From: Actinomycetes bacterium
Lineage (GTDB): Bacteria; Actinomycetota; Actinomycetes; Mycobacteriales; Mycobacteriaceae
Direction: 5' to 3'
NCBI GenBank assembly: GCA_023432405.1
Contig: JAEYUQ010000016.1
Span: 62,001 to 126,000 of the forward strand
DNA length: 64,000 nt
Position 1 is the stretch's first letter, and the number at the start of each line of letters is the position of its first letter. The notes beneath the pieces are model-generated. The model was given only the letters and a program-made list of their open reading frames with translations. It did no database searches and was not told the DNA's origin. The translations under genes were made by a program, and so were the position numbers. Below are positions 24,412 through 33,569 of the stretch, in pieces.

Positions 24412-26334
24412 TCACAGCTTGACGGGGTAGGAACGTTTTTCGATCTTCGGATCGATTCGATGCTCAACAAAGATTCCGTGCCAAATCATGAAGGCCAGAA
24501 CAGTCCACAGACGTCGCGAGTGGTCACTTATTCCATCTCGATGTTCTTTAAGCATCTCTAATACGGCGGTCTTATTGAAAATGTCGTCCGTCATGGATTC
24601 TTGGATGGTGTCCTGAGCCCAACCGTACAGTTCGTCGCCTGCCAGCCAATGACGAATAGGCACGGGGAAACCTAGTTTCCGCCGATGGAGGACGTGCGGT
24701 GGGACAATCTTCTCCAGAGCTTTCCTCAAGGCGTACTTTGTAGTGCCGTGAGAAACCTTGAGGTCATAGGGGATTGTTTCAGCAAGATCGAAGACCTTTT
24801 TATCAAGGAATGGCACCCGCAACTCTAGGGAGTTCGCCATATTAATCTTGTCAGCTTTAACCAGAATGTCTCCTCGCAGCCAAGTAAACAGATCCAAGTG
24901 CTGCATCCTCGCCACTGGATCCATGTGGAGAGACTTGGCATAGATGGGCGCGGTGACATCCGTATGATCCCACTCAGGTTTCGCCCAGGGGAGCACACGC
25001 TGTAGCTGGTCAAAATTGAAGGATCGAGCATTGCCGTAATAGCGAGTTTCCAGCGGTTGGGTTCCTCGCTCCAACAAGGACTTTCCCTTCACTCCTTCGG
25101 GAAGTTTGTGCCCCAAGTACCGGAGTCCTTTGAGAAGGGGATCGGGAACATAGTCAAAGGGTTTAAGGGAAAGCGGTTCCTTATATATTGTGTAGCCGCC
25201 GAAGAGCTCGTCTGCTCCTTCCCCTGAGAGCACAACCTTGACGTGTTTTCTGGCTAGCTCAGAGACGAAATAGAGCGGCACCAGCGAGGGATCTGCCACA
25301 GGGTCATCCAAGTACCACATGATCTTGGGAATAGCCTCGGCATACTGCTCCGGAGAAACAATGGTAACTAAGTGCTCCACTCCGATAGCCTCAGCCGATT
25401 CTGCAGCCACATCTACCTCGGAGTAGCCCGCTCGCTCGAAACCCGTGGTAAACGTGAGCAGCTTGGGATTATGGCGTTTGGCCAGTGCAGCAATAGCTGT
25501 GGAGTCAATTCCGCCCGACAAGAAAGAACCGACTGTCACATCTGCACGCATATGCTTGGCAACGGAATCTTCCAGGACAGATGCGATGGTGTTAAAAAGA
25601 TCCTCCTCGTTGTCAGTTGGCACGGGGGTGATGTGAAACTGAGGGTCGAAGTACCGGGTCAGTATGAGTGTCCCACCGGGTTGAATTGTGGCATAACATC
25701 CCGACTCCAGTCTCCGGATCTGCGAGTGAAGACTCTCCGGCTCGGGCACATACTGAAGCTCCACGTAGTGCTCAATGGCCCTCTGATCAAGCTTGAGTTC
25801 AATGCCCAGGCGTTCTGCAAGATCTAGCACTGACTTCTTTTCAGAGGAGAACACAGTGCCCAGGGGGGTCGTCGCAAAGTAAAGGGGTTTAATCCCAAAA
25901 AAGTCGCGTGCCAAGAAAACGGAGTTCGTCTCTGTATCCCAGATAGCAAAGGCGAACATTCCTCGAAGATGATTAACTACGTCGCTTCCCCAATGATGGA
26001 AACCCACCACAATAGTCTCGGAATCACCAGAAGTATTAAAGGAATACCCCGCAGCTTTGAGCTCCTGTCGAAGCTCGACGTAGTTGTAGATCTCACCATT
26101 GAACACCAGCGCATAGCGTTCGGGGTTGTCTGCTGGACCCCACCTCAGTGGTTGATGAGAGTGCTCCAAATCAATAATCGACAGTCGATTGAAACCAAAG
26201 ACAACAGACTCATTGTTCCATGTGCCAGCGTCATCAGGGCCTCGATGGCGCATGGAAAGCAATGCCTTTTCGACGTCGCTCACATAGTCTTCCGCTGTAG
26301 GAGTTGCGCACAGTAACCCCAAGAAGCCGCACAT
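24412..26334 (-). CDS. ltsA: Asparagine-synthase-type glutamine amidotransferase (LtsA)
   Basis: In C. glutamicum LtsA amidates the diaminopimelate of peptidoglycan precursors and its loss causes lysozyme sensitivity; the database name is often asnB. The 640 residues equal the C. glutamicum length. The N-terminal class II amidotransferase domain starts with the catalytic Cys2 (MCGFLG), has MRHRGPDDAG and FNGEIYNY. The synthetase domain has the ATP-binding loop SFLSGGIDSTAIAA near 270 and GEGADELFGGY near 365. The 450-bp gap before it separates it from the divergent ctaC. Cell-wall role is inferred from close resemblance and context. Confidence 0.93.
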   Translation of the reverse strand: MCGFLGLLCATPTAEDYVSDVEKALLSMRHRGPDDAGTWNNESVVFGFNRLSIIDLEHSHQPLRWGPADNPERYALVFNGEIYNYVELRQELKAAGYSFNTSGDSETIVVGFHHWGSDVVNHLRGMFAFAIWDTETNSVFLARDFFGIKPLYFATTPLGTVFSSEKKSVLDLAERLGIELKLDQRAIEHYVELQYVPEPESLHSQIRRLESGCYATIQPGGTLILTRYFDPQFHITPVPTDNEEDLFNTIASVLEDSVAKHMRADVTVGSFLSGGIDSTAIAALAKRHNPKLLTFTTGFERAGYSEVDVAAESAEAIGVEHLVTIVSPEQYAEAIPKIMWYLDDPVADPSLVPLYFVSELARKHVKVVLSGEGADELFGGYTIYKEPLSLKPFDYVPDPLLKGLRYLGHKLPEGVKGKSLLERGTQPLETRYYGNARSFNFDQLQRVLPWAKPEWDHTDVTAPIYAKSLHMDPVARMQHLDLFTWLRGDILVKADKINMANSLELRVPFLDKKVFDLAETIPYDLKVSHGTTKYALRKALEKIVPPHVLHRRKLGFPVPIRHWLAGDELYGWAQDTIQESMTDDIFNKTAVLEMLKEHRDGISDHSRRLWTVLAFMIWHGIFVEHRIDPKIEKRSYPVKL

Positions 26335-26830
26335 AGAGATCCCTCCACTGTTGACAACGAACTAACGCTCAACAATACAACCTCGGTTCCAGAGTTCCGA
26401 TTCCTTGGAAGCTGTTCCATAAACGAAGTGCGTAGTGGCCGCAGGAGCCCTATATCCAATGCAGATGGGAGGGGTAGTCGGCAGTTTTGCGTACATACAA
26501 TCCGAAGAAAATTGCCTTAATGAACTGGGTGTAACTCAAAAGGATGAGAAATGGAGGTAAACCTTTGTTTGATTAAAAGTGAGCTGAATCACAAAGCTAT
26601 AAGAGAGCGAAAACTCGCTAACCAGTCACTTTAGAGCCAAGGTGGAAAAAAGCCCTGACAAGGAAGGAACCAGAGGCCAAAATCCCAGAACAAAGAGCAG
26701 GGTGCGGGAGAAAAGATGAGCTACTCTACCTAATGAAGTCAGAACCAGGTGTGGGCAACTGCAGATCTTCTTATGTGGTGCGCCTTTGCCGGGTATTGAA
26801 AGACAAGTGTGGACAGGAAGGCAGACACAC
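26335..26830. other. Intergenic region between ltsA and ctaC
   Basis: This 496-bp gap separates two divergent genes and should hold both promoters. I see a GlxR-type site at 26578-26593. A short hairpin AGCGA/TCGCT lies near 26606-26619. No gene or RNA was recognised. Confidence 0.6.
26578..26593. promoter_or_regulatory. Candidate GlxR (CRP-family) site upstream of ctaC
   Basis: AGTGA-N6-TCACA matches the GlxR consensus TGTGA-N6-TCACA at nine of ten half-site bases. It lies about 240 bp upstream of the ctaC start. In C. glutamicum GlxR is known to act on cytochrome oxidase genes. Confidence 0.55.
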
Positions 26831-27913
26831 GTGGAAAAGCGAACCAAGTTTGGTTTCGGGCGCAAGGCCGCATTAGCTGGCATTGTGGCCCTGGCAGGCA
26901 TGGCAATGAGCGCTTGCACCGTTACACCTCCGGATGCAATCTTCAACCTCTTGCACATGGGAATGCCCAAGGGTATTACTCCTGAAGCCCATGAGATTAG
27001 CAATATGTATGTTTGGGTGTGGGTGGCCGCATGGACCATCGGCATCATCATGTGGGCTATCTTCTTGACGGCCATCTTTGCTTGGAGCGCCAAGAAAGCT
27101 GAGAAGAAGGGCAAGGGCGAGTTCCCGAAGCAGCTTCAGTACAACATTCCTCTGGAGTTGGTGCTGACAGCTATTCCTATCGTCATCGTCATGGGATTGT
27201 TCCTCTTTACTGTTCAATCTCAGGATCGTGCAACGGCCATGAATAAGGATCCAAAGGTTACCGTGGATGTCACGGCTTTCCAGTGGAACTGGAAGTTTGG
27301 TTATCAGAAGGTTGCTGAAGAGCTTAACGGGGGAGTTGCTTATGACGGTGTAGATTACGTAGCCACCGCTAAGGCTGAGGCTTCTAAGACGAATGCCAAT
27401 AACTACAACCCCATCCACGGGCGTTCTGAGACGGACCAGACCTATCTTCACTTCAACAAGATTGAAACTGTCGGAACAACCGATGAGATTCCCGTTCTGG
27501 TTCTTCCCTCGAACACTGCTATTGAGTTCCAGTTAGCATCTGCGGATGTTTCCCACGCCTTCTGGGTTCCAGAGTTCCTCTTCAAGCGGGATGCCTACAA
27601 CCATCCTGAGGATAACCAGCAGAACCGCAGCTTCCAGATTGAGAAGATCGAAAAGGAAGGCGCCTTCGTTGGACGCTGCGCAGAGATGTGCGGTGTATAC
27701 CATGCGATGATGAACTTTGAAGTTCGCGTAGTGAGCCCGGAGAAGTTCACCCAGTATCTGAAGTTCCGTCAGGATAACCCCGAGGCCACGAATGCTGAGG
27801 CTCTGAAGTCAATTGGTGAGGCGCCCTACGCAACATCTACTCATCCGTTCGTTTCAGATCGTCTCGGTACCCGTACCGGGGATAACTTCGTAGACAACAA
27901 CCAGGCCGTTTAA
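26831..27913 (+). CDS. ctaC: Cytochrome c oxidase subunit II
   Basis: This subunit takes electrons from cytochrome c1 into the CuA centre of the aa3 oxidase. It is a lipoprotein: the basic N-terminus and hydrophobic core end in a lipobox with C29 (GMAMSAC). Two transmembrane helices follow (about 58-78 and 105-125). The periplasmic cupredoxin domain has the CuA ligands in the segment CAEMCGVYHAMM and an upstream His in ADVSHAFWVP. I chose the GTG at 26831 because AGGAAGG lies 9 nt upstream and the 360 residues match relatives; the frame extends to 26786 without a good start. ctaF follows after 22 bp. Subunit I (ctaD) is not in this window. Confidence 0.95.
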   Translation: MEKRTKFGFGRKAALAGIVALAGMAMSACTVTPPDAIFNLLHMGMPKGITPEAHEISNMYVWVWVAAWTIGIIMWAIFLTAIFAWSAKKAEKKGKGEFPKQLQYNIPLELVLTAIPIVIVMGLFLFTVQSQDRATAMNKDPKVTVDVTAFQWNWKFGYQKVAEELNGGVAYDGVDYVATAKAEASKTNANNYNPIHGRSETDQTYLHFNKIETVGTTDEIPVLVLPSNTAIEFQLASADVSHAFWVPEFLFKRDAYNHPEDNQQNRSFQIEKIEKEGAFVGRCAEMCGVYHAMMNFEVRVVSPEKFTQYLKFRQDNPEATNAEALKSIGEAPYATSTHPFVSDRLGTRTGDNFVDNNQAV

Positions 27914-27935
27914 GAATTAAGGAAGGATAAGCATC

Positions 27936-28373
27936 ATGAAATCAGCCGCACGGGCAATGTACGCGATATCGATCTTCCTGTTCATCATGACGGTGATCTA
28001 CGCGGTTGCTAGCCTCCATGTCAGGGATGGCGGATATAGAGAAGAGCTACATATCGAGGTAGCCGGCATGACCGGGCTTACTCTTGCCTTCCTCATGACA
28101 ATGATGTTGGGTGTGTATCTTCACTTCACGGATAATCGCTCGGATGTCACTCCGGATAACTGGGAAGAAGCTGAAATTGCCGATAACGCTGGCGTTCTCG
28201 GATTCTTCTCTCCAAGCTCTATCTGGCCGTTCACCATGTCCTGCTCGGTGGCTGTGCTTGGATTCGGAATCATCTTCATGTTCTATTGGTTGATCATCCT
28301 TGGTGCCGTCATGTTGGTATGGTCCACGGTCATGCTCAACATTCAGTACGGAATGCCACGAGAGAAACACTAG
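27936..28373 (+). CDS. ctaF: Cytochrome c oxidase subunit IV, actinobacterial
   Basis: This 145-residue protein is the small actinobacterial fourth subunit of the aa3 oxidase. It has four hydrophobic helices (about 8-28, 42-62, 91-107 and 112-132) and the typical N-terminus MKSAARAMYAISIFLFI. AGGAAGG precedes the ATG by about 9 nt. It is co-transcribed with ctaC and followed by a good terminator. Confidence 0.93.
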   Translation: MKSAARAMYAISIFLFIMTVIYAVASLHVRDGGYREELHIEVAGMTGLTLAFLMTMMLGVYLHFTDNRSDVTPDNWEEAEIADNAGVLGFFSPSSIWPFTMSCSVAVLGFGIIFMFYWLIILGAVMLVWSTVMLNIQYGMPREKH

Positions 28374-28434
28374 GAGTTCTTCGAAAGAGCTGGGCTCCTC
28401 TGCCTGGAGCCGGCAAAGGTAACTACTTTCTAAC

Positions 28435-28479
28435 CCGCAGATTCCCATAGTTGTAGGGAGTCTGCGGATTACTTTATTC
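28435..28479 (+). terminator. Terminator of the ctaC-ctaF operon
   Basis: A 12-bp stem with one G-U pair (28435-28446 with 28456-28467) and a 9-nt loop is followed by ATTACTTTATTC. Confidence 0.8.
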
Positions 28480-28670
28480 TGAAGGGGTTAACGGTGTACT
28501 CGCTTGATACATAGATTGAGGGAAATTGCCGATCCTCATCAACATGATATGAAGTATCGAAGTAAGAAGCTGTGGGGGTCATCATAAGTTCCTGAACTCT
28601 CGAGTTCGGACTTCTTAGTTGCGTGAGCAAGGGTAGGCCGAAAGTTTGAGGATCCGCAACTTTCCACTCT

Positions 28671-28700
28671 TCCATAATGTGAGTTACATCACATTATGGA
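28671..28700. promoter_or_regulatory. Long palindrome with a perfect GlxR core upstream of ctaE
   Basis: The arms TCCATAATGTGA and TCACATTATGGA are a perfect 12-bp inverted repeat around a 6-nt spacer. The core TGTGA-N6-TCACA (28678-28693) is a full match to the GlxR consensus. It lies about 285 bp upstream of the ctaE start and 240 bp before the candidate -10, so its effect could be activation from a distance or repression of another start site. Confidence 0.75.
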
Positions 28701-28910
28701 ACTTTCTCTCTTGGCTGAAGAAATCCACAATCACGGGTTCTTTCAACAAGCTCTGAGAGGTATTGAGAGGTTGGCTTCGCCTTGCTGTGCTAAATAGTTC
28801 GATTAGCTGGGGAAAAGTGGCGTCGTTAATTTTGCTAAAAAGTTCCCAAGCAGTCAGATATTTTTAAGACCAGTGTCATAAGCCTAAGGGAATACGCTGG
28901 TAGTAGGGGG

Positions 28911-28916
28911 TATAGT
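28911..28916 (+). promoter_or_regulatory. Candidate -10 box for ctaE-qcrCAB
   Basis: TATAGT lies about 60 nt upstream of the ctaE start. No clear -35 element was seen. Confidence 0.4.
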
Positions 28917-28975
28917 CCGAAAGTTCGAGGGGGTATTTCCTGAAATTTTCAGAGAAAAGGGAGATACTAAGACAC

Positions 28976-29590
28976 GTGACAAGCGCAGTTTCTAACCAAG
29001 GTATGGCAGCACCACGGCGTGTTGCGGCACTGAACCGTCCGAATATGGTCAGTGTCGGAACGATCGTGTTCCTGTCTCAGGAATTGATGTTCTTTGCCGG
29101 GCTTTTTGCGATGTGGTTTACCGCAAGGGCAAATGGTCAGCGCGGTGACTGGGCACAGCAGGCAGAGCACCTAACGCTCTGGTATGCGTTCCTCATCACC
29201 GTCATCCTGGTCTCCTCTTCGGTAACCTCGCAGTTCGGCGTATTCGCAGCTGAAAGGGGTGATTTATTCGGACTTCGGAGATGGTATCTGATTACCATTG
29301 CTCTGGGGCTCGTGTTCCTTGTCCTTCAGGGGTATGAGTATTTCAATCTCATCCGTGAGGGTATGACCATCCAGCACTCAGTGTTTGGTTCTGTCTTCTT
29401 CATACTGACAGGTTTCCACGCAGCTCACGTTTTGGCGGGTGTTCTTGCCTTCCTCGTGGTGCTGCTTCGTATCCAGAAGTCCAAGTTCACACCGGCTCAG
29501 GCCACGGCAGCAATGGTGACCTCCTATTACTGGCACTTCGTTGACGTGGTGTGGATCGGTCTGTTCTTCGTGGTTTACGTCATCCATTAA
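28976..29590 (+). CDS. ctaE: Cytochrome c oxidase subunit III
   Basis: This 204-residue membrane subunit of the aa3 oxidase has five hydrophobic helices. Typical segments are GTIVFLSQELMFFAGLFAMWFTAR near residue 25 and TGFHAAHVLAGVLAF and YYWHFVDVVWIGLFFVVY near the end. The GTG start has AAGGGAG about 12 nt upstream. It heads the ctaE-qcrC-qcrA-qcrB operon, which ties oxidase and bc1 complex expression together as expected for a III-IV supercomplex. Confidence 0.96.
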   Translation: MTSAVSNQGMAAPRRVAALNRPNMVSVGTIVFLSQELMFFAGLFAMWFTARANGQRGDWAQQAEHLTLWYAFLITVILVSSSVTSQFGVFAAERGDLFGLRRWYLITIALGLVFLVLQGYEYFNLIREGMTIQHSVFGSVFFILTGFHAAHVLAGVLAFLVVLLRIQKSKFTPAQATAAMVTSYYWHFVDVVWIGLFFVVYVIH

Positions 29591-29614
29591 GGGATAGAAG
29601 AGAAGGTAAAGACT

Positions 29615-30511
29615 ATGGAAACCAATCTGAATTCACAGAAGGCGGTGGTAACGGACATGAAGAGTGATACTTCCGCTCAGCGGACTAAGACCTCCCGGAA
29701 AATTCGGCGTACCGCTGGTGGTGCACTGGCGTTAACTATCGGATTGACTGGAGCTGGGGTACTTGCAAATGCACTCACCCCTGATGCACAGGTTGCTGTG
29801 GCTGAAAACGATTCTGCAGCACTTGTTGCGGAGGGTAAAGACATTTACGATACCGCCTGCGTCACGTGTCACGGTGCCAACCTCAGTGGCGTCAAGGGAC
29901 GTGGTCCTTCGCTTATTGGCGTCGGAGAAGGCGCAGCATACTTCCAGGTGAATTCCGGACGTATGCCGATGCTCTCTAATGATGCTCAGGCTGAGCGTAA
30001 ACACAGCCGGTACAGCGATAATCAGGTTCTGGCTATTGCGGCTTATGTAGCTTCCATGGGTGGCGGGCCTGAGCTTGTTCGTAATGAAGACGGCTCTGTT
30101 GCCATGAAGGAGCTTCGTGGTTCCAACTACAACGGCAAGATTGATCCCGCCGATGTGGCTAGTGGTTCGGAACTCTTCCGTCTGAACTGTGCATCATGCC
30201 ACAATTTCACAGGTCGTGGAGGCGCTCTTTCTTCCGGAAAATATGCGCCTAACTTGGATCCTGCTAGTGAGCAGGAGATCTACCAAGCAATGTTGAGCGG
30301 TCCACAGAATATGCCGAGGTTCTCTGAACGTCAGCTTTCGGCTGACCAGAAGAAGGATATTATCGCCTTCATTAAAGCGGCTCGTGAGACTCCCACGCCT
30401 GGTGGTTTTAACCTTTATGGACTGGGCCCAGTGGCTGAAGGTACCTTCTTCTGGCTCTTCGGCATCACCGTTGTCATTGCCCTCACGATGTGGATTGGAT
30501 CGCGGTCATGA
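29615..30511 (+). CDS. qcrC: Di-haem cytochrome c1 of the bc1-aa3 supercomplex
   Basis: This membrane-anchored protein carries electrons from the Rieske centre to CtaC. Two haem-binding motifs are present, C82-V-T-C85-H86 and C192-A-S-C195-H196, the two-haem form typical of actinobacteria that lack soluble cytochrome c. A hydrophobic N-terminal segment (about 33-53) and a C-terminal helix (FFWLFGITVVIALTMWI) anchor it. The ATG at 29615 has GAGAAGG upstream; an in-frame ATG 14 codons later is possible. Its stop overlaps the qcrA start. Confidence 0.96.
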   Translation: METNLNSQKAVVTDMKSDTSAQRTKTSRKIRRTAGGALALTIGLTGAGVLANALTPDAQVAVAENDSAALVAEGKDIYDTACVTCHGANLSGVKGRGPSLIGVGEGAAYFQVNSGRMPMLSNDAQAERKHSRYSDNQVLAIAAYVASMGGGPELVRNEDGSVAMKELRGSNYNGKIDPADVASGSELFRLNCASCHNFTGRGGALSSGKYAPNLDPASEQEIYQAMLSGPQNMPRFSERQLSADQKKDIIAFIKAARETPTPGGFNLYGLGPVAEGTFFWLFGITVVIALTMWIGSRS

Positions 30512-31734
30512 GTAATGAAGTAAAGAGAGAATACTCGGTAGCTGAATTAGACGCTAAGAGTAATGATGATTTGGCTCGTCTGGGTACTGAACTTGATGAT
30601 GTCACAGTTGCTTATCGTAAGGAACGTCATCCGATTCCCAATGACCCGTCTGATCGTCGTGCTGCATCCTTAGTGGGCTTCTGGTTAATCCTGGCTATCG
30701 TCATGGCGGCAGCATTCCTCGCTGTCTACCTTTTCTGGCCCTGGAAGTACAAAGGTCTTGGTGATGAGGGCCTCTGGCTCTACACCTTCTACACGCCTCT
30801 GCTGGGTATAACTGCAGGACTGGCGTTACTCTCCATCGGTTTTGCGATGGTCTGCTACATCAAGCGGATTATGCCCGAAGAGATCGCAGTCCAGCGTCGC
30901 CATGATGGTCCTTCTTCTGAGACGGATCGGAGGACCTTGGTCGCCCTCCTTAACGATTCTTGGGAGACTTCCACACTCGGCCGTCGCGGTGTCTTGAAGG
31001 GGCTTCTCGGTGCCGCAGGTGTTCTTACTGGTTTGGTAGCTGTTATTCCTTTGGCTGGAATGATCAAGAACCCCTGGAAGAAGGGTTCTCTGGGTATCCA
31101 GGGTGACGGTACCCTGTGGACCTCAGGATGGACCCTTCAAGAAAAGGGTACGAAGTTGTACCTTGGTCGTGACACCGGCGTTACCGCTTCTCCTGAAGAA
31201 CCAGAGTTTGGCGAAGGTGTGAAGTACACCACGAAGGGCGTATCTCGTCTTGTTCGTATGCGTCCAGAGGATCTTGACGCGGCCTCCATGGAAACGGTAT
31301 TCCCGTTGCCGGCTGAATTGGTCAATGATGGAGACAAGTACAACGCCGAGGCTGATGTTTACGGCGAGCAGCTTGAGTCCATTCATGGGCCGCGAAATGC
31401 CGTCATGTTGATCCGTATGCGGCATTCCGATGCCAGCAAGGTTGTGGAGCGTGAGGGTCAGGAAGACTTCCACTATGGCGATTACTACGCCTACTCCAAG
31501 ATTTGTACGCATATCGGTTGCCCGACCTCCCTGTATGAGGCTCAGACCAACCGTATCTTGTGCCCTTGCCACCAGTCGCAGTTCGATGCTTTGCGTTACG
31601 GTAAGCCTGTCTTCGGGCCTGCTGCCCGCGCATTGCCGCAGCTGCCTATCACGGTGGACGAAGAGGGTTATCTCATCGCTAAAGGCAACTTCATTGAGCC
31701 TCTTGGCCCGGCATTCTGGGAGCGTAAGTCATAA
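30508..31734 (+). CDS. qcrA: Rieske iron-sulfur subunit of the bc1 complex
   Basis: This protein oxidises menaquinol at the Qo site and passes one electron to cytochrome c1. The [2Fe-2S] ligands are C333 and H335 (CTHIGC) and C352 and H355 (CPCH), with C338 and C354 placed for the usual disulfide. The N-terminal half has three transmembrane helices (about 55-75, 95-115 and 165-187), the actinobacterial arrangement. The ATG at 30508 overlaps the qcrC stop (ATGA) and gives 408 residues; an earlier in-frame start at 30490 is less likely. Its TAA overlaps the qcrB ATG by one base. Confidence 0.96.
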   Translation: MSNEVKREYSVAELDAKSNDDLARLGTELDDVTVAYRKERHPIPNDPSDRRAASLVGFWLILAIVMAAAFLAVYLFWPWKYKGLGDEGLWLYTFYTPLLGITAGLALLSIGFAMVCYIKRIMPEEIAVQRRHDGPSSETDRRTLVALLNDSWETSTLGRRGVLKGLLGAAGVLTGLVAVIPLAGMIKNPWKKGSLGIQGDGTLWTSGWTLQEKGTKLYLGRDTGVTASPEEPEFGEGVKYTTKGVSRLVRMRPEDLDAASMETVFPLPAELVNDGDKYNAEADVYGEQLESIHGPRNAVMLIRMRHSDASKVVEREGQEDFHYGDYYAYSKICTHIGCPTSLYEAQTNRILCPCHQSQFDALRYGKPVFGPAARALPQLPITVDEEGYLIAKGNFIEPLGPAFWERKS

Positions 31735-33365
31735 TGAGCAGCAAATTAGCTATTAAAGCGGATAACATCGATTCTCGGTACACCGCGTCTGGCTTCATCC
31801 GCACCCAGATAAATAAGGTGTTCCCTACTCACTGGTCTTTCATGCTTGGTGAAGTCTGCTTATACAGCTTTATCATCCTCTTGTTGACTGGTGTCTATCT
31901 AACCTTGTTCTTTGATCCTTCCATTACGAAGGTGATTTACGACGGTGCCTATCTTCCGCTGCGCGGTGTGGAGATGTCGCGCGCTTATGAGACCGCATTG
32001 AATATCTCTTTTGAAGTACGTGGTGGTCTCTTCATTCGGCAGATGCATCACTGGGCAGCTCTGATGTTTGTCATCGGCATGTTCTGCCATATGTTGCGCA
32101 TCTTCTTCACTGGAGCTTTCCGTCGTCCTCGCGAGGCCAACTGGATTATTGGTTCAGTTCTTCTTCTGCTCGGTATGGCAGAAGGCTTCATGGGTTACTC
32201 CCTGCCGGATGACTTGCTCTCCGGTGTTGGTCTGCGCATCATGTCTGCCATCATCCTTTCTATTCCGATTATCGGTACCTGGATGCACTGGCTCATGTTC
32301 GGCGGTGATTTCCCCTCAGAAATCATGCTTGATCGTTTCTATATTGCACACGTACTGCTGATTCCGGGTATCATCCTGGCTCTCATTGGTGCTCACGTCC
32401 TGTTGGTGTGGTATCAGAAGCATACTCAGTTCCCGGGACCTGGGCGCTCAGAGAACAATGTGGTTGGTGTGCGTATTCTTCCGATCTTTGGCCTGAAGGC
32501 TCTTGCCCTGATGGTTATGATCTGTGGTGTTCTGGCTCTGATGGCTGGTGTTACTACCATCAACGCGATCTGGTCACTCGGACCATACAATCCTTCCCAA
32601 GTATCTGCTGGTTCACAGCCGGACCTTTACATGCTATGGACCGATGGCTTGGCCCGTATCATGCCAGCGTGGGAGATCTACGTGGGTAATTACACTATTC
32701 CCGCGGTGTTCTGGGTTGCCCTGGTTGCTCTGGTTATCGTTGGCTTGTTCATGGCCTATCCGTTCATCGAACGGAAGGCTACGAAGGATGACGCTCACCA
32801 CAACCTCTTGCAGCGTCCCCGCGACGTACCAGTTCGTACCTCCTTGGGTGTTTTTGCTCTAACGTTCTTCTCCTTAATTACTCTCTCCGGTGGAAACGAC
32901 ATTTTCGCTTATCACTGGCAGATTTCGTTGAACGCGATGACCTGGGTTGGACGTATTGGCATCATTATTCTTCCGCCTCTGGCTTACTTCATCACCTATC
33001 GCATTTGCCTGGGATTGCAGCGGTCTGACCGCGAGGTGTTGGAGCACGGTATTGAGAGTGGTGTCATCAAGCAGACTCCGGAAGGTGCATTTATCGAAGT
33101 GCATCAGCCTCTCGGACCAGTTGATGAGAACGGGCATCCCATACCTCTAGAGTATGGTGGTGCTGCTGTTCCTAAGCGACTTAATCAATTGGGAGCTGCT
33201 GGAAACCCAGGTAGGGGATCCTACCTGTTCCCTGATAGTCCTGAGCTGGCCGCTCGTGCTGCTGAAATTGAGGAACAAAACGCTCTCGAAGAGAAGGCTG
33301 TTTACAACGCCCTCAATGAAGCCAACCGCGAAGCCGACCGTCGCGCTGGACTTGACGAGGACTAA
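31734..33365 (+). CDS. qcrB: Cytochrome b subunit of the bc1 complex
   Basis: This 543-residue integral membrane subunit holds the two b haems and the quinone sites. Haem-ligand regions are seen in RQMHHWAALMFVIGMFCHMLRI and DRFYIAHVLLIPGIILALIGAHVLLVW, and the Qo-site segment in GYSLPDDLLSGVGLRI (the PDDL form usual in this group). About eight or nine helices can be counted. The extended, charged C-terminal tail of over 100 residues is typical of actinobacteria. It ends the operon just before a strong terminator. Confidence 0.97.
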   Translation: MSSKLAIKADNIDSRYTASGFIRTQINKVFPTHWSFMLGEVCLYSFIILLLTGVYLTLFFDPSITKVIYDGAYLPLRGVEMSRAYETALNISFEVRGGLFIRQMHHWAALMFVIGMFCHMLRIFFTGAFRRPREANWIIGSVLLLLGMAEGFMGYSLPDDLLSGVGLRIMSAIILSIPIIGTWMHWLMFGGDFPSEIMLDRFYIAHVLLIPGIILALIGAHVLLVWYQKHTQFPGPGRSENNVVGVRILPIFGLKALALMVMICGVLALMAGVTTINAIWSLGPYNPSQVSAGSQPDLYMLWTDGLARIMPAWEIYVGNYTIPAVFWVALVALVIVGLFMAYPFIERKATKDDAHHNLLQRPRDVPVRTSLGVFALTFFSLITLSGGNDIFAYHWQISLNAMTWVGRIGIIILPPLAYFITYRICLGLQRSDREVLEHGIESGVIKQTPEGAFIEVHQPLGPVDENGHPIPLEYGGAAVPKRLNQLGAAGNPGRGSYLFPDSPELAARAAEIEEQNALEEKAVYNALNEANREADRRAGLDED

Positions 33366-33391
33366 TCAGTTTCTTGTAGCCTGCGCTCTCT

Positions 33392-33423
33392 AATCCTCTC
33401 CGTTGATGCGGAGAGGATTTTTT
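33392..33423 (+). terminator. Strong terminator of ctaE-qcrCAB
   Basis: A perfect 11-bp stem AATCCTCTCCG/CGGAGAGGATT with a 6-nt loop is followed by a T run to 33423. It lies 26 bp after the qcrB stop. Confidence 0.9.
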
Positions 33424-33569
33424 ATTGTCGTGTGGTGAACTTGGTTTACCCACGTGGTAACGGTCTATATCACCTGTGTGTGCCGGTGTGTGAAGGCTGA
33501 AACTTTGCCATTTGAAGGCAGGCATTTGACTAGCTTAGGTGAGCTTTGGTGGAAATGATTCCTTGCTCT

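Larger units (their letters stand above)
28374..28975. other. Intergenic region between ctaF and ctaE
   Basis: This 602-bp gap holds the ctaF terminator (28435-28479), a long palindrome with a GlxR core (28671-28700) and a candidate -10 for ctaE (28911-28916). A short minus-strand frame at 28469-28675 is not convincing as a gene: it has no recognisable motifs and overlaps the terminator tail. Confidence 0.6.

Noticed and set aside
26626..27114. 162-codon minus-strand frame over the ctaC start
   Set aside because: It is a frame shadow of ctaC, which has clear CuA motifs and a lipobox on the plus strand.
28469..28675. 68-codon minus-strand frame between ctaF and ctaE
   Set aside because: No recognisable motif, weak start signals and overlap with the ctaF terminator tail; it lies in regulatory DNA.
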